From positions 1 to 64,000 of the forward strand of contig NZ_RKLO01000004.1 of the NCBI RefSeq assembly GCF_004011825.1: a DNA stretch of 64,000 nt. Direction: 5' to 3'. Source of the stretch: Rhodococcus xishaensis. Lineage in GTDB: Bacteria; Actinomycetota; Actinomycetes; Mycobacteriales; Mycobacteriaceae. This document shows positions 39,701 to 51,657 of the stretch, piece by piece. The first letter of the stretch is position 1, and the number at the start of each line of letters is the position of its first letter. Both the position numbers and the translations under genes were made by a program. The notes under the pieces were generated by a model. The model was given only the letters and a program-made list of their open reading frames with translations, was not told the origin of the DNA and did no database searches.

Positions 39701-42700
39701 CGGGGGGCGCCACCACGAGCGTCGCCCCGGCAGCAAGCGCAGGTAGCACCTCGAACAACGAGTAGTCGAAACTCGGAGTAAGGACGTGCAGGCATCGCGC
39801 CGAACTCGTGATCGGATACCGCTGCCGCTGATCGTCCAGCAGGCTCGCCAGCCCACGATGGGTGACGCTCACCCCCTTCGGCTGCCCCGTGGACCCTGAC
39901 GTGTAGATCAGGTAGGCAATGTCGTCCACGTGCACCGAACGGGCGCGGTCCCGGCCGGTGAGTGCCGTCGTCGGGATCGAGGCCTCCACGACGTCCCGAT
40001 CGTCGAGCACAAGCCAGTGCACCGTTTCTGGCAGGCCCTCGCGGGCCGCCGCGCAGGTGACGCCCACCGTCGCACCGGAGTCGCCGAGCATGTGCTCGAT
40101 CCGCGCCGCCGGGTACGAGGGGTCGATGGGGACGAACGCCGCGCCGGTCTTTGTGACCGCCCACACCGCCAGTACCGAGGCCGCCGATCGTGGCACTGCG
40201 CATGCCACGACGGTGCCGGGGCCAGCTCCCACGCCGATCAGCTGTCGCGCCAACCTGTTCGACCGTGCGTCGAGGTCGCGGTACGACAGCTGCGCGTCGG
40301 GGGCGTCGACGGCAATACCGGTGGGGTTCGCGGCGGCCCCCTCGTCGAGGATCTCCGCAAGCAGCCGCGGCGCAGACGGCTCCCCGCCGTCCACGATGAA
40401 CTCGGCGCGCTCACGTGTCGTCAGCAGGTCGATTTCGGCCACCGGCAACCCATGGTGGTGGCTCACGCGGTCCAGCGCCAGAAGCAGTCTCCGCCTGAGA
40501 GATTCGATCGTCGGGGCGTCGAACGCATCCGCTCGATACTTCAGCGTCAGGTGGAGGCGATCGGTCAGGCCGGCCAGCAGTGTCAGGGGGTAGTGCGTCG
40601 AGTCGAGCCCACGCACACCCGTCACCCGGAGCCCGGCAATGTCGGTGCCGCGTTCGAGCGCGGTCCGGTCGACCGGGTAGGACTCGAATACCGTCAGCGT
40701 GTCGAACACGGCACCGGCACCGGCCGCGTGCTGGATGTCGGCGAGCCCTGTGTGGTGGTGGTCGAGAAGCGTGGCCTGCTCGTGCTGCACACGGCGCAGC
40801 AGGTGCCCGAGAGTTTCCCGTGGATCCAGCCGCACCCGCACCGGCACGGTGTTGATGAACAGTCCGATCATCGACTCGATGCCTGAAACGTCGGGAGGCC
40901 GCCCCGACACCGTCGCGCCGAACACGACGTCCGTTCGTCCGGTGAAGACCGCGAGCACGAGGGCCCACGCCACCTGGACGACGGTGTTGGGCGTGACCCC
41001 GTGATCGCGGGCCACGCGCGTGAGCACCGCCGTCTCGGATTTGCTCAGCGCCAGTTCCACATCACGCGATTGTTCGTATTGCTCGTCCACGGCGGACGCG
41101 TCCGGTGCGGCGAGCAACGTCGGCTCGTCCGTTCCGGCGAGCGCCCGACCCCACGCCGCGATCGACGCGTCGCGGTCACGCCCCGCGAGCCACGCCAGGT
41201 AGTCGTGGTAGTCACCGGCGGGGGGAAGGGCGGCGGGATCTCGCACGGCGTAGAGCATCAGGAGCCGTTGCAGCAGAAGCGGTGTCGACCAGCCGTCCAG
41301 CAGGATGTGGTGGTGGGTCAGCACGAGCCGGTACGACCGGGGCCCCACGCACACGAGGGTGAACCGCAGCAGCGGTGGCCGGTCCATCGCGAACGGTGTC
41401 GCCCTGTCGTCGGCCATCAGGTTGCGCCACCGCCGCTCGCCGGTTTCCGCTCCGTCCCCGGACCGGTCGACCTCACGCAGGTCGACCTCGCGCCACGGCA
41501 CCGGCACGTCGGACTCGATCACCTGGACCGTCTCGCCGCCGACATCATCGACGAAGCAGGCTCGCAGGTTGGGATGCAGGTCGAGCAGTTTGCTGACGGC
41601 GGAGCGCAGTCGCGCGCGATCGGGTTCGCCTCGCAACTCCACGACGAGCTGAACCAGGTAGGCGTCGAGCGCATCCGACGCCAGATGCGCGTGGAACAGC
41701 AGACCCGCCTGCAGCGGCGTCGTCGGCCACACGTCGACCAATCCGGGCCATCCGGCCTCGAGAACGTCGATCGCGTGCTGGTCGAGACGGACGAGGTCCA
41801 GATCGGACGGGGTGAGCCCGCCGGCTTCCGGGGTGCGCGCGTACGCGGCGAGGCCGCGCAGCGCGTCCAGCCACAGGTCCGCGAGCCGCACGACGTCGGC
41901 GCGGTGGAGAACTCCCGGGGCGAACGACCAGGACGCCTCCAGGACCGCCCCGTCGGGGTTGGCCTGCACCCCGGCGGAGATGTCGACGGGTGCCGTCACA
42001 GGCATGTCGGGATCGTGTGCGCCGCCGAGGGCGCCTGACGACACCGGCATCCACGGAGACGATTCCGAACCGCCGTCAGCGGCGACGGCGAGGCGGCCGA
42101 GGTAGTTCAGCACGATCTGAGGTGCGCTCCGCAGCAGACGTCCCTCGCCGCCGAGTTCGGTGAGCAGTCCGTACCCGATGCCGTGGTCGGGGATCGCCCG
42201 CAGGTGTTCCTTGACGAGTTTGACGACGGTCCCCGCAGTCGGTCCGCCGGCGTAGGCGTCGTCGAGGTCGATCCGGGACAGGTCGGGCCGCACGGGATGG
42301 ATCGTGGTGAACCAGCCCACCGTTCGGCTCAGGTCGGCTCCGGGGACGACGCTGTCTTCGCGTCCGTGGCCTTCGAGCCCGATCATCGTGGCCCCGGGCA
42401 TCGTGTCTGTGTCACCGTCGCGCTCGGCGCGCCAGCGCGCCACCGCCATCGCGAGCGCCGCCACCACGACGTCGAGGGCGCCACCGTGGACCGCGGTGGG
42501 CAGGTCCGTCAGCAACGTCGCGGTGTCCGCGGCCGACGCGGCGACACGGACCTCCTCCGCGGTCGCGTGGATATCTCGTTCCGGGTCGAGTGCCCGTCGC
42601 CCGATCGGGGGTTCGTCCTCATCGACGATGCTCTGCCACAGCGGCAGCTCCTCGGTCCGCGCGTCGGCGACGTCGTGCAGGGCGTGCGCCCAACGCCGCA

Positions 42701-45700
42701 TCGAGGTGCCGACCGGATCGAGCTCGGGGATCCGCCCCTCGGCGGCCTGCGACCACGCGGACGCAAGGTCGGGCACGATGATCCGCCAGGACACCGCGTC
42801 GACAACCGTGTGGTGGGCAACGATCAGCAGCCGCCCGCTGTCATCGGGCCCGCGGAACCAAACGAACTGAACCATCCGCGCCGCGGCCGGATCCAACCGG
42901 TCCGCCGCCGCATCCAGTTCCTCCGCGACACGAGAGACCGCTGCGGCGTCGAACGCCGCCACGGCACACTGCGTGAGAGTTCCGTGAGCATCGACATCTC
43001 CCTCCGGGAGAACGTCCATCCGCCAACCGGATTCGTCATCGATGTCGTACCCGGATTCGTCACGGACCAGCCGTGCACGGAGCATGTCGTGCCGGTCCAG
43101 CACGGCCTGTATCGCGTCGACGAGGTCGCGTTCGCTCACGGCCACAGGCAGGTTCAGCTGCACCGCCTGGGAGAATCGGCCGATCTTCCGGCCGGCACGT
43201 CGCAACAGCCACGCCAGGATCGGGGTCGGCGGCACCTCCCCCACGCCACCACCGGTGAACTCCGGAAGCAGCTCTGCTGCCTCCGTGGTCGGGGTTGCGA
43301 CCGCCGCCAATGCGGCGACGGTGCGGTGATCGAACACTTGACGGGGCGTTACGGACAGCCCCGCCGCTTTCGCGCGCGCGACCAACTGGATCGACATGAT
43401 GCTGTCGCCACCGAGACCGAAGAAGGAGTCCTCCACACCGACCGTGTCCAGCCCCAGCACGTCCGCGAACACACCGGCGAGCGTCCGCTCGACGTCGGTG
43501 GCCGGAGCCCGTGCGGGCGAGACCTCGGCGGCGAAGTCCGGGTCCGGCAGCCTGTCACGATCGAGCTTGCCGTGCACGGTCATCGGGAGCTCGGAGAGCA
43601 CGGTGATATGGGATGGCACCATGTACGACGGCAGCCGAGCGGCCACGGCCTCGTGCAGGTCCGCGGTGTCGACGTCGGCGCCGGCCGCCGGAACGACGTA
43701 GGCGACCAACCGTTCCCCGATCCGGCCCACCCGACGGATGTCCGCGACGGCGATCCCGACGTCCGGGTGCTGCGCCAACACCGCCTCGATCTCACCGAGT
43801 TCGATCCGGTACCCGTGAAGCTTGATCTGCCGGTCGATACGGCCCAGGTACTCGAGGGTTCCGGTCGCGATCCACCTCACTCGATCGCCTGTGCGGTACA
43901 TGCGTCCGCCGGGTGCCGCGCTCGGATCGGCGACGAACCGTGACGCGGTGAGCGCGCGGCGCCGATGATAGCCGCGCGCCAGGGCGGGTCCGGCGAGGTA
44001 CAACTCGCCGGGGGAACCGACCGGCACGGGCTGCAGCCGCGCGTCGAGGACCAGCGCGTGGAACCCCGGGGCGGGGCCTCCGATCGAGATCGTCTTGCCC
44101 GGAGTCAGAGCCGAGCTCATGGTCCCTACGACCGTCGTCTCGGTCGGGCCGTAGGCATTGAGCATCTTCCGGCCGGGTGCCCAACGGTCGACGACATCGG
44201 TCGGCACCGACTCGCCACCGGAAATCACGCACTCGAGGTCATCCAGACCATCGGGGTCCGTAGCCGCCAACGCCGACGGTGTAATGAGGCAGTGCGTCAC
44301 ATGCTCGGACGTCAACAACTCGCGCAGCTGCTCGCCGCCGTACACGGTGGGCGGGACGATCACCAACGTCGCGCCCGCCCCGACCGCGAGCGCGAGTTCG
44401 AGGATCGAGGCATCGAAGCTCGGCGATGCAAGCTGCAGAACTCTCGACTCCGGCACGGTCCCGCACCGATCGTGCATGTGTCCGACGAAATCGGCGAGCC
44501 CGCGGTGCGTGACGGAGACCCCCTTGGGGACACCTGTGGAGCCCGAGGTGTAGATGAGGTAGGCGGTCTCGTCGAGGCGCAGCGGCACCGTTCTTTCGTC
44601 GTCCCGGATGGGACGGTCGGACACGTCTGTGGTGGAACGTCTCTCGCCGAGTACCCAGCAGGGAATCTCTTCGGCGAACACGTCGAGGAACGGTCTCGTG
44701 GTAAGTCCCAGGCAGGCCCCGGAGTCGCTCAGCATCAGCGAGATCCGATCGGCCGGGTGGGCCGGGTCCACCGGGACGAATGCCGCACCGGTCTTCGCAA
44801 CCGCCCACACCCCGGTGAGGTACTCGGGGCATCGGGCCATCCCCAACGCCACTACCGATCCCGGGCCGATGCCCGCGCCGATCATCTCGCGAGCCAACAC
44901 AGTCGAGGCCCGATCCAGTTCGCCGTAGGTCGTGTCGGCTCCCTCGTACCGGATCGCGGCTCGCGTCGGGTCCGATTCGGCGGCCATGGTGAGGAGGTCA
45001 ACCAGCGAGCACGGCTCGGTTCCCGGATCCCCGCGGACCGGGGTCAACGCGGAACGTTCTTCCGCACCCAGGAGCTCGATGTCCGTGACGAGCGTGTCGG
45101 GCGTTCTGGTGGCGGCCTGCAGGATACGCAAGAGACGGCCGGCAAGGCCGCGAACGGTTTCCGTTTCGAACATGTCGGTCGCGAAGACGAACCCAACGGA
45201 CATCCCCGCGGGGGTACCGTCGTCGGCGAACTCTTCGGCCACTCTCAGTTGCAGGTCGAAATTGGCGACCTCGTCCCCGGCGTCGAGTCTCTCGACTCGC
45301 AGGCCTGGCATCTCCAAACGCGCAGGCGCGAGGGTGCGGAACTCGAGCATCACCTGGAACAGCGGCGAATGTGCGGTCGAACGAGGTGGATCCACCGCCT
45401 CCACAACACGTTCGAAGGGAACCTCGGCGTGCATGAATGCACCCAGATCAGTGTCGCGCACCTGCTCGAGCAACTCGGTGAACGAGCAGTGACCGACGTC
45501 GCACCGCAGCACGAGGGTGTTGACGAACATGCCGACCATGTCGTCGAGTGCCGCAGAGCCGCGACCCGCGATGGGGGTGCCGACCGTGATGTCATCGCCG
45601 CCGCCTAGGCGGGACAGCAGCACCGCGAGCGCTGCGTGCATCACCATGAAGACGCTCACGCCCTGGCTGCGAGCCAGCGCGACGATCTGCTCGTGCAGGT

Positions 45701-48700
45701 CGAGTGGGATCTCGAACTCGACCCGATCGCCACGCTGCGTACGCACGTTCGGGCGCGGGTGATCGGACGGAAGGTCGAGGGCTTCCGGCACACCCGCGAG
45801 AGTCTTTGTCCAGTAGTCGAGTTGCCGCGCCAGGGGAGAATCCGGGTCGTCTGCATCGCCCAGCCAGGCCGCCTGCCACAGCGCGTAGTCCGCGTACTGG
45901 ACGGCGGATGCCGGCCATACCGGCGGCACTCCGTCCCGCCGGGCCACATAGGCGGCGGCGAGATCCCGCGCCAACGGGGCCAGCGAGAAGCCGTCGGCAA
46001 GGATGTGATGGAGCACCACCGTCAGTACGTGTTCCGTGTCGTTGATCCGGAACATCCTGGCACGCAACGGTATCCGTGCCGTGACATCGAATCCGACGGA
46101 AGTGACCTCGCGGACTCGGTGTCGTAGGTCGTTCTCGTCGTCGACCTGGACGATGTCGAGGGCCGCGTCCACCGATCCGACCGGCAGGATCTCCTGTCGC
46201 GGTCCGGCGTCATCGAGCGGGTAGACCGTCCGCAGCGATTCGTGCCGCGTGATGATGTCCGCCGCCGCGGCGCGCAGCGCGTCGACGTCGAGGTCCCCGG
46301 ACAACCGGACCGACATCGAGATGTTGTACGTCGGCGACGCAGTGTCGAACTGGTTGACGAACCAAATGCGCTGCTGGGCAGGCGAGAGCGGAATACGATC
46401 GGGGCGCTCGCGGGCGACCAGTGGGGGCCGCGCCGGCTCACCGGCATGGGCTGCGCGCCGCGCTAGCCCGGAGACCGTGGGGTCGTCGAACACGTCCCGG
46501 ACACCGAGCGCAACCCCGAGGGCATCACCGACCCTCGCCGCGAGCTGCGCTGCGACCAGGGAGTTGCCGCCGAGTGTGAAGAAGTCGTCGTCGGCACCGA
46601 CGAATTCCAAGCCGAGCAGATCGGAGACTTCCGCGGCCACCGTCTGCTCGATCGGGTCGCGGACGGGGACGGGCCGCCGATCAACTTCGTCAGGCGTCGG
46701 CAACTCGGTGAGGTCGACCTTGCCGTGAACCGTTGTCGGCAACCGGTCGAGGACCACTACCGCAGAGGGCACCATGTAGCTCGGTAGCAGCCGTGCCGCA
46801 GTCTCCTTCACGTCGACCGGATCAACCGCTCCGGCTTCGGGCACGACATACCCGAAGATTCTGGTGCCGACCGGCCCCTCGTCGGTGACGGCGACAGCGG
46901 ACCCCACCCCTGGCGTCGCAACCAGTGCAGACTCCACCTCGCCGAGTTCGACCCGGTACCCGCGTACCTGTACCTGGCGGTCGGCGCGGCCGAAGTAGCG
47001 GAGCGTGCCCTCCACAGTGAAGGTGCCCAGGTCCCCCGTTCGGTACATACGGGCACCCGGCTGGTACGGATCGGCCACGAAGCGCCCGGCCGTCAGGGCC
47101 GGTCGGTCGAGGTACCCACGCGACAACTGGATCCCCGCGACGTACAGCTCGCCCACCACGCCGGGCGGCACCGGGTGTAGCCGGGCGTCGAGAACCCGAA
47201 CGGCCAGCCCCGGCAGGGGGGTCCCGATCGAATCCGCCGGGGGGCGCGCGACAGCGTCCGGACGGAGCGGGTCGTAGGTGACGTGGACGCAAGTCTCGGT
47301 GATCCCGTACATGTTCGTCAGCAGTGGCAGGGGACCGGAGTGCCGCTCGAACCACCCGGACAGCCGCGCCGAGTCGAGCGACTCACCACCGAAGATCACC
47401 TGCCGCAGCGCCGGCACCCCGTCGCCGCTGGTCTCCTGCCGATCCGCTTCGTCCAGTTGACCGAACGCGCTGGGGGTCTGGCTCAGCACCGTCACCCTCT
47501 CGCGGTGCAACAGTCCCAGCAGGTCCCCGGGCGACCGCGCGGTGTCACGACCGACGACCACGACAGTGCCGCCGTGCAGGAGCGCACCCCACAACTCCCA
47601 CACCGCGAAGTCGAAGGCATACGAGTGGAACATCGTCCACACGTCGTCTTCGTCGAAACCGAACAGCGCTCGAGTGCGGTCCATCAGCGTCATGACGCTG
47701 CGGTGGGGCACGGCAACCCCTTTGGGACGGCCGGTCGAGCCAGACGTATAGATGACGTAGGCAGTCGAATCGGGACGCAGCGGTAGCCGCTCATGGTCGG
47801 CGACGGGGTCCGGCGACAGCCCGGCGACATCCGCTGCCACGGACGAGCTGTCCAGATCCACTACGGGGACATCGACCGCGACCGAGGCCAGCCGTGCCGC
47901 ACCAGCGGCGTCGGCGAGCACACACACTGGTGCCGCGTCGGCGAGCACGAACGAAATCCGCTCGTCGGGGTACTCCACGTCCACGGGAACGTAGGCAGCT
48001 CCCGACCCCACCACCGCAGCGAGCACCACCGGCAGATCCACCGACCGGGTCATCGCGACCGCGATCCGGCTCTCCGGTCCCACACCACGCCCGATCAGCC
48101 ACCGGGACAGACGATTCGAACGTTCCGCGAGGTCGCGGTAAGCGATACGTTCGGCACCGGCCACCACCGCGGTGGCGCCCGACCTCGCCGCGCACACTCG
48201 CGCGAGCCGATCCGGGAGGGTGTCCGCAATGCCGACCGGGTCCGCGCGCGTCTCGGACAGCGCGCGTTCCGACGCCTCGGTGACATCGATGTCCCCGACG
48301 ACGGCGTCCCCGTTGGCGGTAACCACGGCCAGGACCCGTCCGAACCGCTCGACGAATCGAGCGACCGTCTCCCGATCTAACAGGTCGGTGGCGAAGTGCA
48401 TCGCCGCCGACATGCCGGCCGGCTCACCCGCGTCGTCGACCCGCTCACGAAGGCTCAGCTGCAACTCGAACTTCGCGACCCCCGGATCAACTTCGCGTAC
48501 TGCGACATCGAGCCCGGGGAGTTCCAGCGTCGCCGCCTCGGTGTTCTGCAACTCGAGCAGCACCTGGACGAGTGGCGCGTGTGCGGGCGACCGTTCGGTC
48601 GCCAACTCCTCCACGAGCCGTTCGAACGGCAGATCGGCGTTGGCGAGCGCACCCAGGTCGACCTCCCGCACGTGCGCGAGGAGGCCGACGAACGACACCG

Positions 48701-51386
48701 CGGGATCGACGTCGGTACGCAGGACGAGGGTGTTGACGAACATGCCTACGAGGTCGTCGAGTTCCGGCGTCGTGCGACCGGCAACTGGCGTGCCGATCAC
48801 GACGTCTCGGCCGACTCCCAGCCTCGACAGCAGCGTGACGAAGGCGGCGTGCAGCACCATGAACAGCGTGCAGTCCCGCTCGCGCGCGAGCTCCACCAAC
48901 CTGCGGTGCACGTCCGGGCCGATGTCGAACTCGACCCTTTCGCCCGTCGGAGACATTACGGGCGGCCGAGGCCGGTCGAGGGGAAGTGCGATCACCGGAG
49001 GCAGGTCCTCCAGACGAGACGTCCAGTACCTGAGCTCGCGTGCGGTAGGCGTGTCCTCCGCCCCTGGCGTGTCCGTCTGCTCCGACGTGCCCATCGTGTC
49101 TTGTTGCCACAGTGCGTAGTCCGCGTACTGGAGCTGGAGGGGAGCCCAACCTGGAGCCTGACCCGACCGGCGCGCAGCGTAAGCCACCATGATGTCCCGC
49201 GCAAGGGGCACCATCGATTGACCGTCCGCGGCAATGTGGTGGGCGACCACGGCCAGTACATGCACGTCCGGACCCATCCGGAACAGTCGCACACGCAGCG
49301 GAAGATCCTCGCGGACATCGAATCCTGTCGACGCCGCAGACCGTACGGCATCCGAAAGCTCGTCCGGATCGACGGCGACGGGCGCGAGATCCGGCAGAGC
49401 CGACTCAGTTGCAACGATCACCTGTCGCGGTCCGAGCGTGTCGGATGGGAACACGGTACGCAGGGCCTCGTGCCGGTCGACGACGTCGGCGAGTGCCGCC
49501 CGGAGCGCATGGAGGTCCAGTTCGCCGGTGAGGCTGACCGTGAAGGAAATGTTGTAAACCGGGGAAGCCGTATCGAGTTGGTTGACGAACCACATACGCT
49601 GCTGCGCCGGCGAGAGCAGGATCCGGTCGGGGCGTTCGTGCGTGGTTGGCGGCACGAGAGGCGGCGGCGGGGATCCGCCGTCGACGAGCGAGGCCTCGAC
49701 GTGGCGCGCCAGGCTCCGCACAGTCGGGCTCTCGAACAGATCGCGCACGGTCAATGCCGTTGCCAGGGCCGCGTTCAACCGGGCGATCACCTTCGTGGCC
49801 ACCAGGGAATCCCCGCCCAGATCGAAGAAACTGTCCCACGGCTCGACGGTCCGCCCTGGGGCGAGTACGGTCACGAACGCGTCCGCGATCGCCATCTCGA
49901 CGGCGGAGTCCGGGCGCTCCTCTGCTGCGCCCGAAACGGATTCGATATCGGATTTGCCGATCGTCATCGCAGGTTCCGGGGCTGCGTGCAAAGCCGGCGG
50001 CGCCTCAGCGCCGCGCAAGTCACCGAGCGGCATGTTCGGGTCGGCGGTGACGAACTCCTCGAGCAGCTCGAGAAACAGCCGGTGGTAGGCCCCTTGCTCG
50101 TCCGCCTGATATCGAAACGGATTCGCGCGGAAGTCGACGAAAGTCTTCACCGGAGTACCGGATTGGTAGACATTGACCAGAAGGTCTTCCACGGGGCCGG
50201 AAGTCAGGATACAGAACTCCGTCTGCAGATCCCCCATCACGATCTCGGGATGGAAGAACATCACGTTGACGATCGGCGCGGCCAGTTCACTACCGACATC
50301 ACGCCGGATGTCCGCGCGGCTGCAACGTTGATGCCGCAGGGCCGCAAGGAGCTCGAGCTGGACCCGCTCGACCAGCGTACCGACGGTGTCGTCGTCACAG
50401 ACCTCGACCGCCAGCGGTAGGAGATTGACCGTCATGCCACCGGAGCGGCGCAGCACCGCGGTGGTGCGCGCCGAGACCGGGATGTTGACCAGCACATCCC
50501 GTCTCCCGGTCATCCGACCGAGATAGCACGCGAACGCGGCGACGATTCGTGCGGCCGCGGAAGCTCCGCCCCCGCCGGGTTCCTCATCACGCTCGAGCGC
50601 CTCAACGGTCTCGGCCGACAATACTCCACTCGCGAGCCGACTCTCCGCGACCGCGGGTGCCACCGAGCCCGCCAGCGTGATCCCGCTCAGCCCGGACAGC
50701 TTTTGCGACCAGTACTCCCGGTCCTCATCGTGACGTTTCGATCCCCGATAACGTTCATCGATTTCGAGGAGTGCACGCAGGTCCGCCGCCCGTGGTGGAT
50801 CCGGCTCTTGTCCTCGGACCGCCGCAGTGTACAGGTCGGCGATACGGTAGAGCATCGTCGCGGCACCGAACCCGTCGAGGGCGATGTGGTGACTTCTGCT
50901 GTACCAGAAGAAATGTCGATCACCGACCTGAAGGATCACAGTTTGGACGAGCCGGTCGACGGACAGGTCGATCGGGGTCGCGAAATCACGGTTCATCCAC
51001 TCGTGGGCAGCTGCCGACGGGTCGCGCTCGGCGCGTAGGTCCACGAGCGCAATCGAGGTGTCCCGCCCTGGATCCACGTACTGCAGAGGCTCATCGCCTG
51101 TCGTGATGACCCTCAGGAAAGGGGATTGGAATTCGCGGGCCGCGCGCACATTTGCGTCGCGGAGCAGGCCGATGTCGAGGGGGCCCTCTATGTCCACGTA
51201 CTGCGCGATGAACAGCGGGACGTCGGGCGCGAGTTGCTGCGCGAACCACAGTGCACGCTGCGCCTCAGACAACTGGAAGCGGGATCCGACCGAGCGCGAC
51301 TCCATCGAGGGCGATTCGGCCTCAGTCGATCCGGAACAGGCCGATCCGGTATTGGGCGATTCGGGCAAAGGGTCGGCGGAGTCCAT
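26838..51386 (-). CDS. Giant seven-module nonribosomal peptide synthetase
   Basis: The 8182-residue protein (about 0.9 MDa by length) assembles a peptide on seven carrier domains. Domain order is C-T, C-A-T, C-A-T-E, C-A-T, C-A-T-E, C-A-T, C-A-T-TE. All seven condensation domains keep HHxxxDG, all seven carriers keep LGG(D/N/T)S, and both epimerases keep HHxxxDxxSW. The thioesterase has GWSLGG near residue 8012 and a late DHNDM His, so product is released by hydrolysis or cyclisation. The condensation domains after the epimerases (modules 4 and 6, starting VWPxxPxQxG) are of the D-accepting type, consistent with D-residues at positions 3 and 5. ATG 51386 has GGGGGTG six bases before it. The first module lacks adenylation, so its carrier must be loaded by another protein or stay idle. 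The product is unknown. Confidence 0.95.
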   Translation of the reverse strand: MDSADPLPESPNTGSACSGSTEAESPSMESRSVGSRFQLSEAQRALWFAQQLAPDVPLFIAQYVDIEGPLDIGLLRDANVRAAREFQSPFLRVITTGDEPLQYVDPGRDTSIALVDLRAERDPSAAAHEWMNRDFATPIDLSVDRLVQTVILQVGDRHFFWYSRSHHIALDGFGAATMLYRIADLYTAAVRGQEPDPPRAADLRALLEIDERYRGSKRHDEDREYWSQKLSGLSGITLAGSVAPAVAESRLASGVLSAETVEALERDEEPGGGGASAAARIVAAFACYLGRMTGRRDVLVNIPVSARTTAVLRRSGGMTVNLLPLAVEVCDDDTVGTLVERVQLELLAALRHQRCSRADIRRDVGSELAAPIVNVMFFHPEIVMGDLQTEFCILTSGPVEDLLVNVYQSGTPVKTFVDFRANPFRYQADEQGAYHRLFLELLEEFVTADPNMPLGDLRGAEAPPALHAAPEPAMTIGKSDIESVSGAAEERPDSAVEMAIADAFVTVLAPGRTVEPWDSFFDLGGDSLVATKVIARLNAALATALTVRDLFESPTVRSLARHVEASLVDGGSPPPPLVPPTTHERPDRILLSPAQQRMWFVNQLDTASPVYNISFTVSLTGELDLHALRAALADVVDRHEALRTVFPSDTLGPRQVIVATESALPDLAPVAVDPDELSDAVRSAASTGFDVREDLPLRVRLFRMGPDVHVLAVVAHHIAADGQSMVPLARDIMVAYAARRSGQAPGWAPLQLQYADYALWQQDTMGTSEQTDTPGAEDTPTARELRYWTSRLEDLPPVIALPLDRPRPPVMSPTGERVEFDIGPDVHRRLVELARERDCTLFMVLHAAFVTLLSRLGVGRDVVIGTPVAGRTTPELDDLVGMFVNTLVLRTDVDPAVSFVGLLAHVREVDLGALANADLPFERLVEELATERSPAHAPLVQVLLELQNTEAATLELPGLDVAVREVDPGVAKFELQLSLRERVDDAGEPAGMSAAMHFATDLLDRETVARFVERFGRVLAVVTANGDAVVGDIDVTEASERALSETRADPVGIADTLPDRLARVCAARSGATAVVAGAERIAYRDLAERSNRLSRWLIGRGVGPESRIAVAMTRSVDLPVVLAAVVGSGAAYVPVDVEYPDERISFVLADAAPVCVLADAAGAARLASVAVDVPVVDLDSSSVAADVAGLSPDPVADHERLPLRPDSTAYVIYTSGSTGRPKGVAVPHRSVMTLMDRTRALFGFDEDDVWTMFHSYAFDFAVWELWGALLHGGTVVVVGRDTARSPGDLLGLLHRERVTVLSQTPSAFGQLDEADRQETSGDGVPALRQVIFGGESLDSARLSGWFERHSGPLPLLTNMYGITETCVHVTYDPLRPDAVARPPADSIGTPLPGLAVRVLDARLHPVPPGVVGELYVAGIQLSRGYLDRPALTAGRFVADPYQPGARMYRTGDLGTFTVEGTLRYFGRADRQVQVRGYRVELGEVESALVATPGVGSAVAVTDEGPVGTRIFGYVVPEAGAVDPVDVKETAARLLPSYMVPSAVVVLDRLPTTVHGKVDLTELPTPDEVDRRPVPVRDPIEQTVAAEVSDLLGLEFVGADDDFFTLGGNSLVAAQLAARVGDALGVALGVRDVFDDPTVSGLARRAAHAGEPARPPLVARERPDRIPLSPAQQRIWFVNQFDTASPTYNISMSVRLSGDLDVDALRAAAADIITRHESLRTVYPLDDAGPRQEILPVGSVDAALDIVQVDDENDLRHRVREVTSVGFDVTARIPLRARMFRINDTEHVLTVVLHHILADGFSLAPLARDLAAAYVARRDGVPPVWPASAVQYADYALWQAAWLGDADDPDSPLARQLDYWTKTLAGVPEALDLPSDHPRPNVRTQRGDRVEFEIPLDLHEQIVALARSQGVSVFMVMHAALAVLLSRLGGGDDITVGTPIAGRGSAALDDMVGMFVNTLVLRCDVGHCSFTELLEQVRDTDLGAFMHAEVPFERVVEAVDPPRSTAHSPLFQVMLEFRTLAPARLEMPGLRVERLDAGDEVANFDLQLRVAEEFADDGTPAGMSVGFVFATDMFETETVRGLAGRLLRILQAATRTPDTLVTDIELLGAEERSALTPVRGDPGTEPCSLVDLLTMAAESDPTRAAIRYEGADTTYGELDRASTVLAREMIGAGIGPGSVVALGMARCPEYLTGVWAVAKTGAAFVPVDPAHPADRISLMLSDSGACLGLTTRPFLDVFAEEIPCWVLGERRSTTDVSDRPIRDDERTVPLRLDETAYLIYTSGSTGVPKGVSVTHRGLADFVGHMHDRCGTVPESRVLQLASPSFDASILELALAVGAGATLVIVPPTVYGGEQLRELLTSEHVTHCLITPSALAATDPDGLDDLECVISGGESVPTDVVDRWAPGRKMLNAYGPTETTVVGTMSSALTPGKTISIGGPAPGFHALVLDARLQPVPVGSPGELYLAGPALARGYHRRRALTASRFVADPSAAPGGRMYRTGDRVRWIATGTLEYLGRIDRQIKLHGYRIELGEIEAVLAQHPDVGIAVADIRRVGRIGERLVAYVVPAAGADVDTADLHEAVAARLPSYMVPSHITVLSELPMTVHGKLDRDRLPDPDFAAEVSPARAPATDVERTLAGVFADVLGLDTVGVEDSFFGLGGDSIMSIQLVARAKAAGLSVTPRQVFDHRTVAALAAVATPTTEAAELLPEFTGGGVGEVPPTPILAWLLRRAGRKIGRFSQAVQLNLPVAVSERDLVDAIQAVLDRHDMLRARLVRDESGYDIDDESGWRMDVLPEGDVDAHGTLTQCAVAAFDAAAVSRVAEELDAAADRLDPAAARMVQFVWFRGPDDSGRLLIVAHHTVVDAVSWRIIVPDLASAWSQAAEGRIPELDPVGTSMRRWAHALHDVADARTEELPLWQSIVDEDEPPIGRRALDPERDIHATAEEVRVAASAADTATLLTDLPTAVHGGALDVVVAALAMAVARWRAERDGDTDTMPGATMIGLEGHGREDSVVPGADLSRTVGWFTTIHPVRPDLSRIDLDDAYAGGPTAGTVVKLVKEHLRAIPDHGIGYGLLTELGGEGRLLRSAPQIVLNYLGRLAVAADGGSESSPWMPVSSGALGGAHDPDMPVTAPVDISAGVQANPDGAVLEASWSFAPGVLHRADVVRLADLWLDALRGLAAYARTPEAGGLTPSDLDLVRLDQHAIDVLEAGWPGLVDVWPTTPLQAGLLFHAHLASDALDAYLVQLVVELRGEPDRARLRSAVSKLLDLHPNLRACFVDDVGGETVQVIESDVPVPWREVDLREVDRSGDGAETGERRWRNLMADDRATPFAMDRPPLLRFTLVCVGPRSYRLVLTHHHILLDGWSTPLLLQRLLMLYAVRDPAALPPAGDYHDYLAWLAGRDRDASIAAWGRALAGTDEPTLLAAPDASAVDEQYEQSRDVELALSKSETAVLTRVARDHGVTPNTVVQVAWALVLAVFTGRTDVVFGATVSGRPPDVSGIESMIGLFINTVPVRVRLDPRETLGHLLRRVQHEQATLLDHHHTGLADIQHAAGAGAVFDTLTVFESYPVDRTALERGTDIAGLRVTGVRGLDSTHYPLTLLAGLTDRLHLTLKYRADAFDAPTIESLRRRLLLALDRVSHHHGLPVAEIDLLTTRERAEFIVDGGEPSAPRLLAEILDEGAAANPTGIAVDAPDAQLSYRDLDARSNRLARQLIGVGAGPGTVVACAVPRSAASVLAVWAVTKTGAAFVPIDPSYPAARIEHMLGDSGATVGVTCAAAREGLPETVHWLVLDDRDVVEASIPTTALTGRDRARSVHVDDIAYLIYTSGSTGQPKGVSVTHRGLASLLDDQRQRYPITSSARCLHVLTPSFDYSLFEVLPALAAGATLVVAPPDVYGGPALAELLAGKRITHVCITPAALATVEPEPLDALEVLVVGGDILGPELVAAWAPGRTMLNAYGPTESTVVSTISGQLVSGADTPIGTPVRGTELVVLDPLLRPVPPGVPGELYIAGAGMARGYHRQPGLTAARFVACPSSKAGDRMYRTGDVVRRRSDGALDYLGRSDFQVKVRGFRIELGEIDAALVAHPAVAHAITVARRRDAGDSLLVSYVVPMADGGVEDAELTDFAARRLPGYMLPDRIMILDELPLTPVGKFDRDRLPAPDLASATSQFRAPTTHAEEEVVAVFADITGVERVGVDDSFFDLGGNSLSATRAVARINRSLGSDLDVRDLFDCGTAGRLASRADHTRTVSTPRLRAGIRPDRVPLSWAQERMWFLNQFEPESATYNVPMVLRLSGTLDVPALREALIDVVRRQESLRTVYPSAPTGPTQMVVAAEDAVGALEPESVQPGGLEARVEELIGAGFDVAQSVPVRLQVLRLQPDEHVLVLVLHHITADGFSIGPLVRDVVTAYRARVTGSAPDWSPLPVQYADYALWQREILGSPDDPSSHLVQEESYWLDRLSGAPPVTTLPLDRPRGARRTTRGSRVPFAVTAEAHRALVEIAQQHDSTLFMVVHAGLAALLARVGGTRDVVVGTPVAGRGEAELDDVVGMFVNTLVLRTDIDPAASFSSVLDAVRESDIDAFAHSDLPFERLVARTGAARNTSFAPLFQVLLEFRNVDRPQGHLPGLTVEGLDIDTREAKFDLQFGIGESRTDDGAPAGLNGEIVFATDVFDDTTVARLAAMLSRLLTAAAADSSVAVGDIELAERPEAGPEPTEQDGTLADLFGSAAAATPGAVAVTCGETRLTYQELDERSNRLARWLIQRGLGPESVVAVAMDRTVDLAATLVGIVRAGAAYLPVDPGYPTDRIRFVVEDAGAVCVLADDSVPDEVFPEDVPVVRTEAPDIRARIDAQPASTVTDADRVGPLRPQSPAYLIYTSGSTGRPKGVVVTHRNVRTLLAGACEVLGFGARDVWTMFHSYAFDFAVWELWGAIGFGGRVVVVDYHTARSPSDMLELLRAESVTMLSQTPSAFYQLADADADADPETEGALDLRWVVFGGEALDAPRLAGWVDRRGTHRPALVNMYGITETCVHVTWHRITAEEVLASPTPGSAIGAGLPGIGVRVLDDRLHPVPVGVAGELYVFGPQLARGYRRQPGLTATRFVADPFAPSQRMYRSGDRVRLTPSGGLEYLGRTDFQVQVRGFRVEPGEVESVLASMPGIASALVLARPDGSGASTGTTRLFGYVVPEPGADVAADAVIDEAAGQLPSYMVPAAVAVLDEFPLTPNGKIDRAALPHPRVAGGTGRRPATGLERTLATLFGEVLGVETVAADDSFFGLGGDSIMSIQLVSRAKTAGVVITPREVFERRTVARLAEVARIERADEPLPELPGGGVGDVVTTPIVNWLAERSGDFGRYSQSVLLDVPIDLDTDVLSRAVTAVLDHHDMLRASLRRDDRSRNGWRVTVSPPGTVDGLEVVRSVPVETVQGSEFTQLARRELEAAADRLDPFSGKVIQVVYFAGPDGARLLVVIHHLAVDGVSWRVLVPDLASACGQAAAGEDPVLEPVGTSMRTWANSLAAAGRDRRSELGLWRAMLEPSGPCLGARELDPRVDVGATTDRVTVELPGEVTRGLTTAVPQAFHGGVDDGLLSALVLAITLWRRERGADADAVSIVTEGHGREEQVVPGADLSRTVGWFTSLFPVRFDLSDIDVDAAMAADAPAGAVVKTVKERMRSIPDHGIGFGLLRYLDDDTRPELSTQPLPEISFNYLGRTDTVARDRESGTWLPVEDSGLRGVVTPDLAVTSVIDVNAATVAGPDGPRIAATWDFPRGVLTSGEVERLTHWWIRAARALVEHATTPGAGGLTPSDLNLVELDQETIEGLEHRFTGLSDVWPLSPMQRGMMFHAELSAAVEDAADAYMVQLILTLRGTVDVPRMEWAVRAVLDRHPNLRVAFVRGRGGDALQVVQDAVEVPWTELDLGSLGESAAEDRLAELLDADRATPFDIARPPLLRIMLLHMPDGRHELVITNHHILFDGWSTPLLLEELFAVYATDGESAVPAGSGSYRRFLEWLAGRDSSEAIRAWTQAVSGLDDPTLLLPERSGGPTRFTESRDLSCELDAETSDRLRAAVRDRGITLGTVVQAAWGIVLGILTGREDVVFGSTVSGRPPHLAGVESAIGLFINTVPVRIRLDPYETLGELLDRIQAEQSALLDYHHVGLPDIQRAAGPATAFDTLTVFESYPVRGDGTDIDIGGLRIVDIEARDSAHYPLTVVASAPDRLRVTLKFRPDQVDEDRVSDIADRLFRVLHLFADEPDRRLADLDLLTVAERRELAPVRSGPGSQPRTLAAIFDVAAARDPDATALIDGVQQVTYRELDGRSNRLARHLIELGIGPDSFVVLGIARSVESVLAVWAVARTGAAFVPVDPDYPAERVANMLADSGAEIGVTTRMHRSRLPGGVRWLVLDDPEFTRGYEARSSAPVTDADRTAPVRIEAPAYLIYTSGSTGRPKAVVATHRGLANYADIQRERSGVTSEARTLHFSSPSFDVSVLEYLLCFAVGATMVIVPRSVYGGTELTAVLRKQRVTHAFITPAALASVDPAGLVDLECILVGGESWQPDLVADWLPRCRVLNVYGPTETTIVVNIEEYTGGPRLTLGGPIPGVAETVLDARLQPVPSEVAGDVYIAGPGLARGYHRRPGLTATRFVANPFGAPGERMYRTGDVGVWTSDGGLEYRGRSDFQVQIRGFRVELGEIDAVLTAHPDVRFAATLGRRGPGGDNVLVSYVAAAPQRTVDVGALRARLTGRLPDYMVPAAIEVLDSVPLTPVGKLDRRALPDPEFGAPARVFRAPTDPIEEAVTEVFADVLGVGRVGVDDSFFDLGGNSLSATRAVARLDEALGVDLGVRALFEEPTPAALAERIEHQDTGPSGRPALEPVVRPSQVPLSAAQQRMWFINQYDPSSPAYNVPMVVRLSGALDTAALAAAVDDVVNRHESLRTVFPIGDDGPVQDVRAAADAAIELTPIRVPDESELRDRVRAVVTAGFDVTEQIPIRGALFSVGPDEHVLAFVAHHIVIDGYSSGPLAQDLMRAYAARVAGHAPDWAPLPVQYVDYTVWQRELLGDGDDPHSLLARQLAYWRRTLSGAPDLLGLPADRPRPVQQSFRGGQVEFTIDADLHRRLRSFARDRGASLFMTIHAALAVLLSRLGDTDDIVIGTPIAGRGERVLDDLVGMFVGTLALRTRVDARQSFWQLVDLAREVDLGAFAHADVPFERVVEELDPARSTAYSPLFQVALEFQDGTGARLELPGLTLDALADGVEVVKEDLEFVLGEQFDDAGEPAGMDGGIIFATDLFDPGTVHGFAERFVRILDSALADPGRAVGDLEMLDASELSGLAPARGGPDAPPISLADLLASAAARNPAAEAVTFAGADLSYRELDGRSNQLARYLIGRGAGPETYVALGLSRSPDSVTAVWAVAKTGAAFLPVDPDYPAARISWMLTDSGAALGLTASLGRERLPDTVDWLELDDAATAAAITATSPAPIDASELIRPVRADNPAYLIYTSGSTGTPKGVVLTHHGLANLAAEERDHLQVTPRARTLHFASPSFDASVFETVMALCAGATMVVVPPHVYGGTELASLLESERVTHGFVTPTALASVDPTGLDELRTLVVAGEPCPPELVARWARGRTMLNAYGPTETTIMANVSAPMRPGEPVTLGGPIRGVTELVLDSRLHPVPRGVVGELYIGGPALARGYHERPALTASRFVADPWGRGGDRLYRTGDLVRWRSDNTLEYIGRSDFQVKVRGFRIEPGEIDAVLAAQPNVGFSVTLARPGPAGNTLLCSYVRPVEHTDVGPDDLRRAAVRHLPAYMVPASVTVLDQIPLTPTGKLDRDALPEPAFLSVSAEHREPAGPVESAVVQSFADVLGVGRVGVDENFFDLGGTSLLATKVVTDLRERLGTTVPLQALFLAPTPAGMARRITSVGIGSIDEALAVRIDLRANGSGRPLFCVHPGIGLSWGYAGLVRHLPEDRPVYGLQLPSIAGGPRYSSIEDLAGRYVDEMTAVAPDGPYDLLGWSLGGVLAHAMAVELQRRGRKVATLAVMDAYPDDGSDALLGGLELAELLRGLGLDEVATEDLTYETAARALNDRLGLTDGVTAEHLERINDGYANSRLLVHRFVPEVFDGDLLVFPAVGAPEGARRSPQEWRPIVTGGIDECPVDCDHNDMIEPDSLEVIGSVLAAYLEQG
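30755..33899 (-). other. NRPS module 6: C-A-T, unknown substrate
   Basis: A D-accepting type condensation domain ([23 protein letters not shown] near residue 5970), adenylation near 6440 and carrier [11 protein letters not shown] near 6819. The code reads D-V-L-F-L-G-V-I-V, apparently hydrophobic, with no confident match. Confidence 0.7.
33900..38599 (-). other. NRPS module 5: C-A-T-E, threonine-like code
   Basis: Condensation HHITADG near residue 4396, adenylation near 4882, carrier [11 protein letters not shown] near 5280, epimerase [11 protein letters not shown] near 5475. The code reads D-F-W-S-V-G-M-V-H, threonine-like; the adenylation domain shares long identical stretches with module 2. 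D-threonine or D-allo-threonine is expected. Confidence 0.75.
38600..41749 (-). other. NRPS module 4: C-A-T, unknown substrate
   Basis: A D-accepting type condensation domain ([24 protein letters not shown] near residue 3357), adenylation near 3832 and carrier [11 protein letters not shown] near 4209. The code reads D-Y-F-C-V-G-A-V-V, which I cannot match to a substrate. Confidence 0.7.
41750..46419 (-). other. NRPS module 3: C-A-T-E
   Basis: Condensation HHILADG near residue 1794, adenylation near 2280, carrier [11 protein letters not shown] near 2661, epimerase [11 protein letters not shown] near 2859. The code reads D-A-L-L-I-G-A-V-V, closest to aromatic (Tyr/Trp-type) codes from memory. 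The epimerase means a D-residue is passed on. Confidence 0.7.
46420..49639 (-). other. NRPS module 2: C-A-T, threonine-like code
   Basis: Condensation HHIAADG near residue 720, adenylation [10 protein letters not shown] near 1214, carrier [13 protein letters not shown] near 1607. Specificity residues by eye alignment to GrsA read D-F-W-S-I-G-M-V-H, one change from the threonine consensus DFWNIGMVH. No epimerase follows. Confidence 0.75.
49640..51386 (-). other. NRPS module 1: C-T, no adenylation domain
   Basis: A starter-like condensation domain ([20 protein letters not shown] near residue 166) is followed by a linker of about 60 Pro/Ala/Ser-rich residues. The carrier domain comes next, with [13 protein letters not shown] near residue 527. 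No adenylation core motif lies between. The condensation domain resembles that of the NRPS fragment at the left end of the window, where an adenylation domain does follow. Confidence 0.85.
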
Positions 51387-51619
51387 GTATCACCCCCAAG
51401 GAGGTTGGTTCGCCAGCGGCATGTCACGCCACCGCCGTTGAACGAGCACTTCCCTCGATGAGCCGGTCCCGACGACGAGCGCTTACGTGAAGTATCCGCC
51501 AGAGGTGCAATACGGTCCAGATTGGCAGGTCAGACAAACGCGGGCAAGGTGGAGAGGTGCAAGAGGACGATCGAACAGGCGGGATCGGGCGGGGCGTGGG
51601 GCGTGGATACTGACACCCC
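51387..51619. other. Upstream region of the giant NRPS gene
   Basis: This stretch between the NRPS start and the transposable element should contain the NRPS promoter. No iron-box, clear -35/-10 pair or palindromic operator was recognised. Confidence 0.5.
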
Positions 51620-51627
51620 TAACGGTT

Positions 51628-51648
51628 CCCCACGGCCGAAGCCGGGGG
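51628..51648. repeat. Right-end hairpin of the tnpB element
   Basis: CCCCACGGC-CGAA-GCCGGGGG folds into a near-perfect stem-loop about nine bases beyond the tnpB stop. In related elements this is the 3' part of the omega RNA scaffold, with the guide starting just beyond it. Confidence 0.75.
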
Positions 51649-51657
51649 ATTTCCAAC

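Noticed and set aside
26838-51386. Siderophore synthetase under iron control
   Set aside because: No iron-box-like palindrome was found upstream, and no hydroxylase, DHB synthesis or siderophore transport gene is adjacent.
26838-51386. Humimycin-type cluster of Rhodococcus
   Set aside because: Two threonine-like codes and an A-less first module do not fit what I recall of that product; there is not enough evidence to claim a link.
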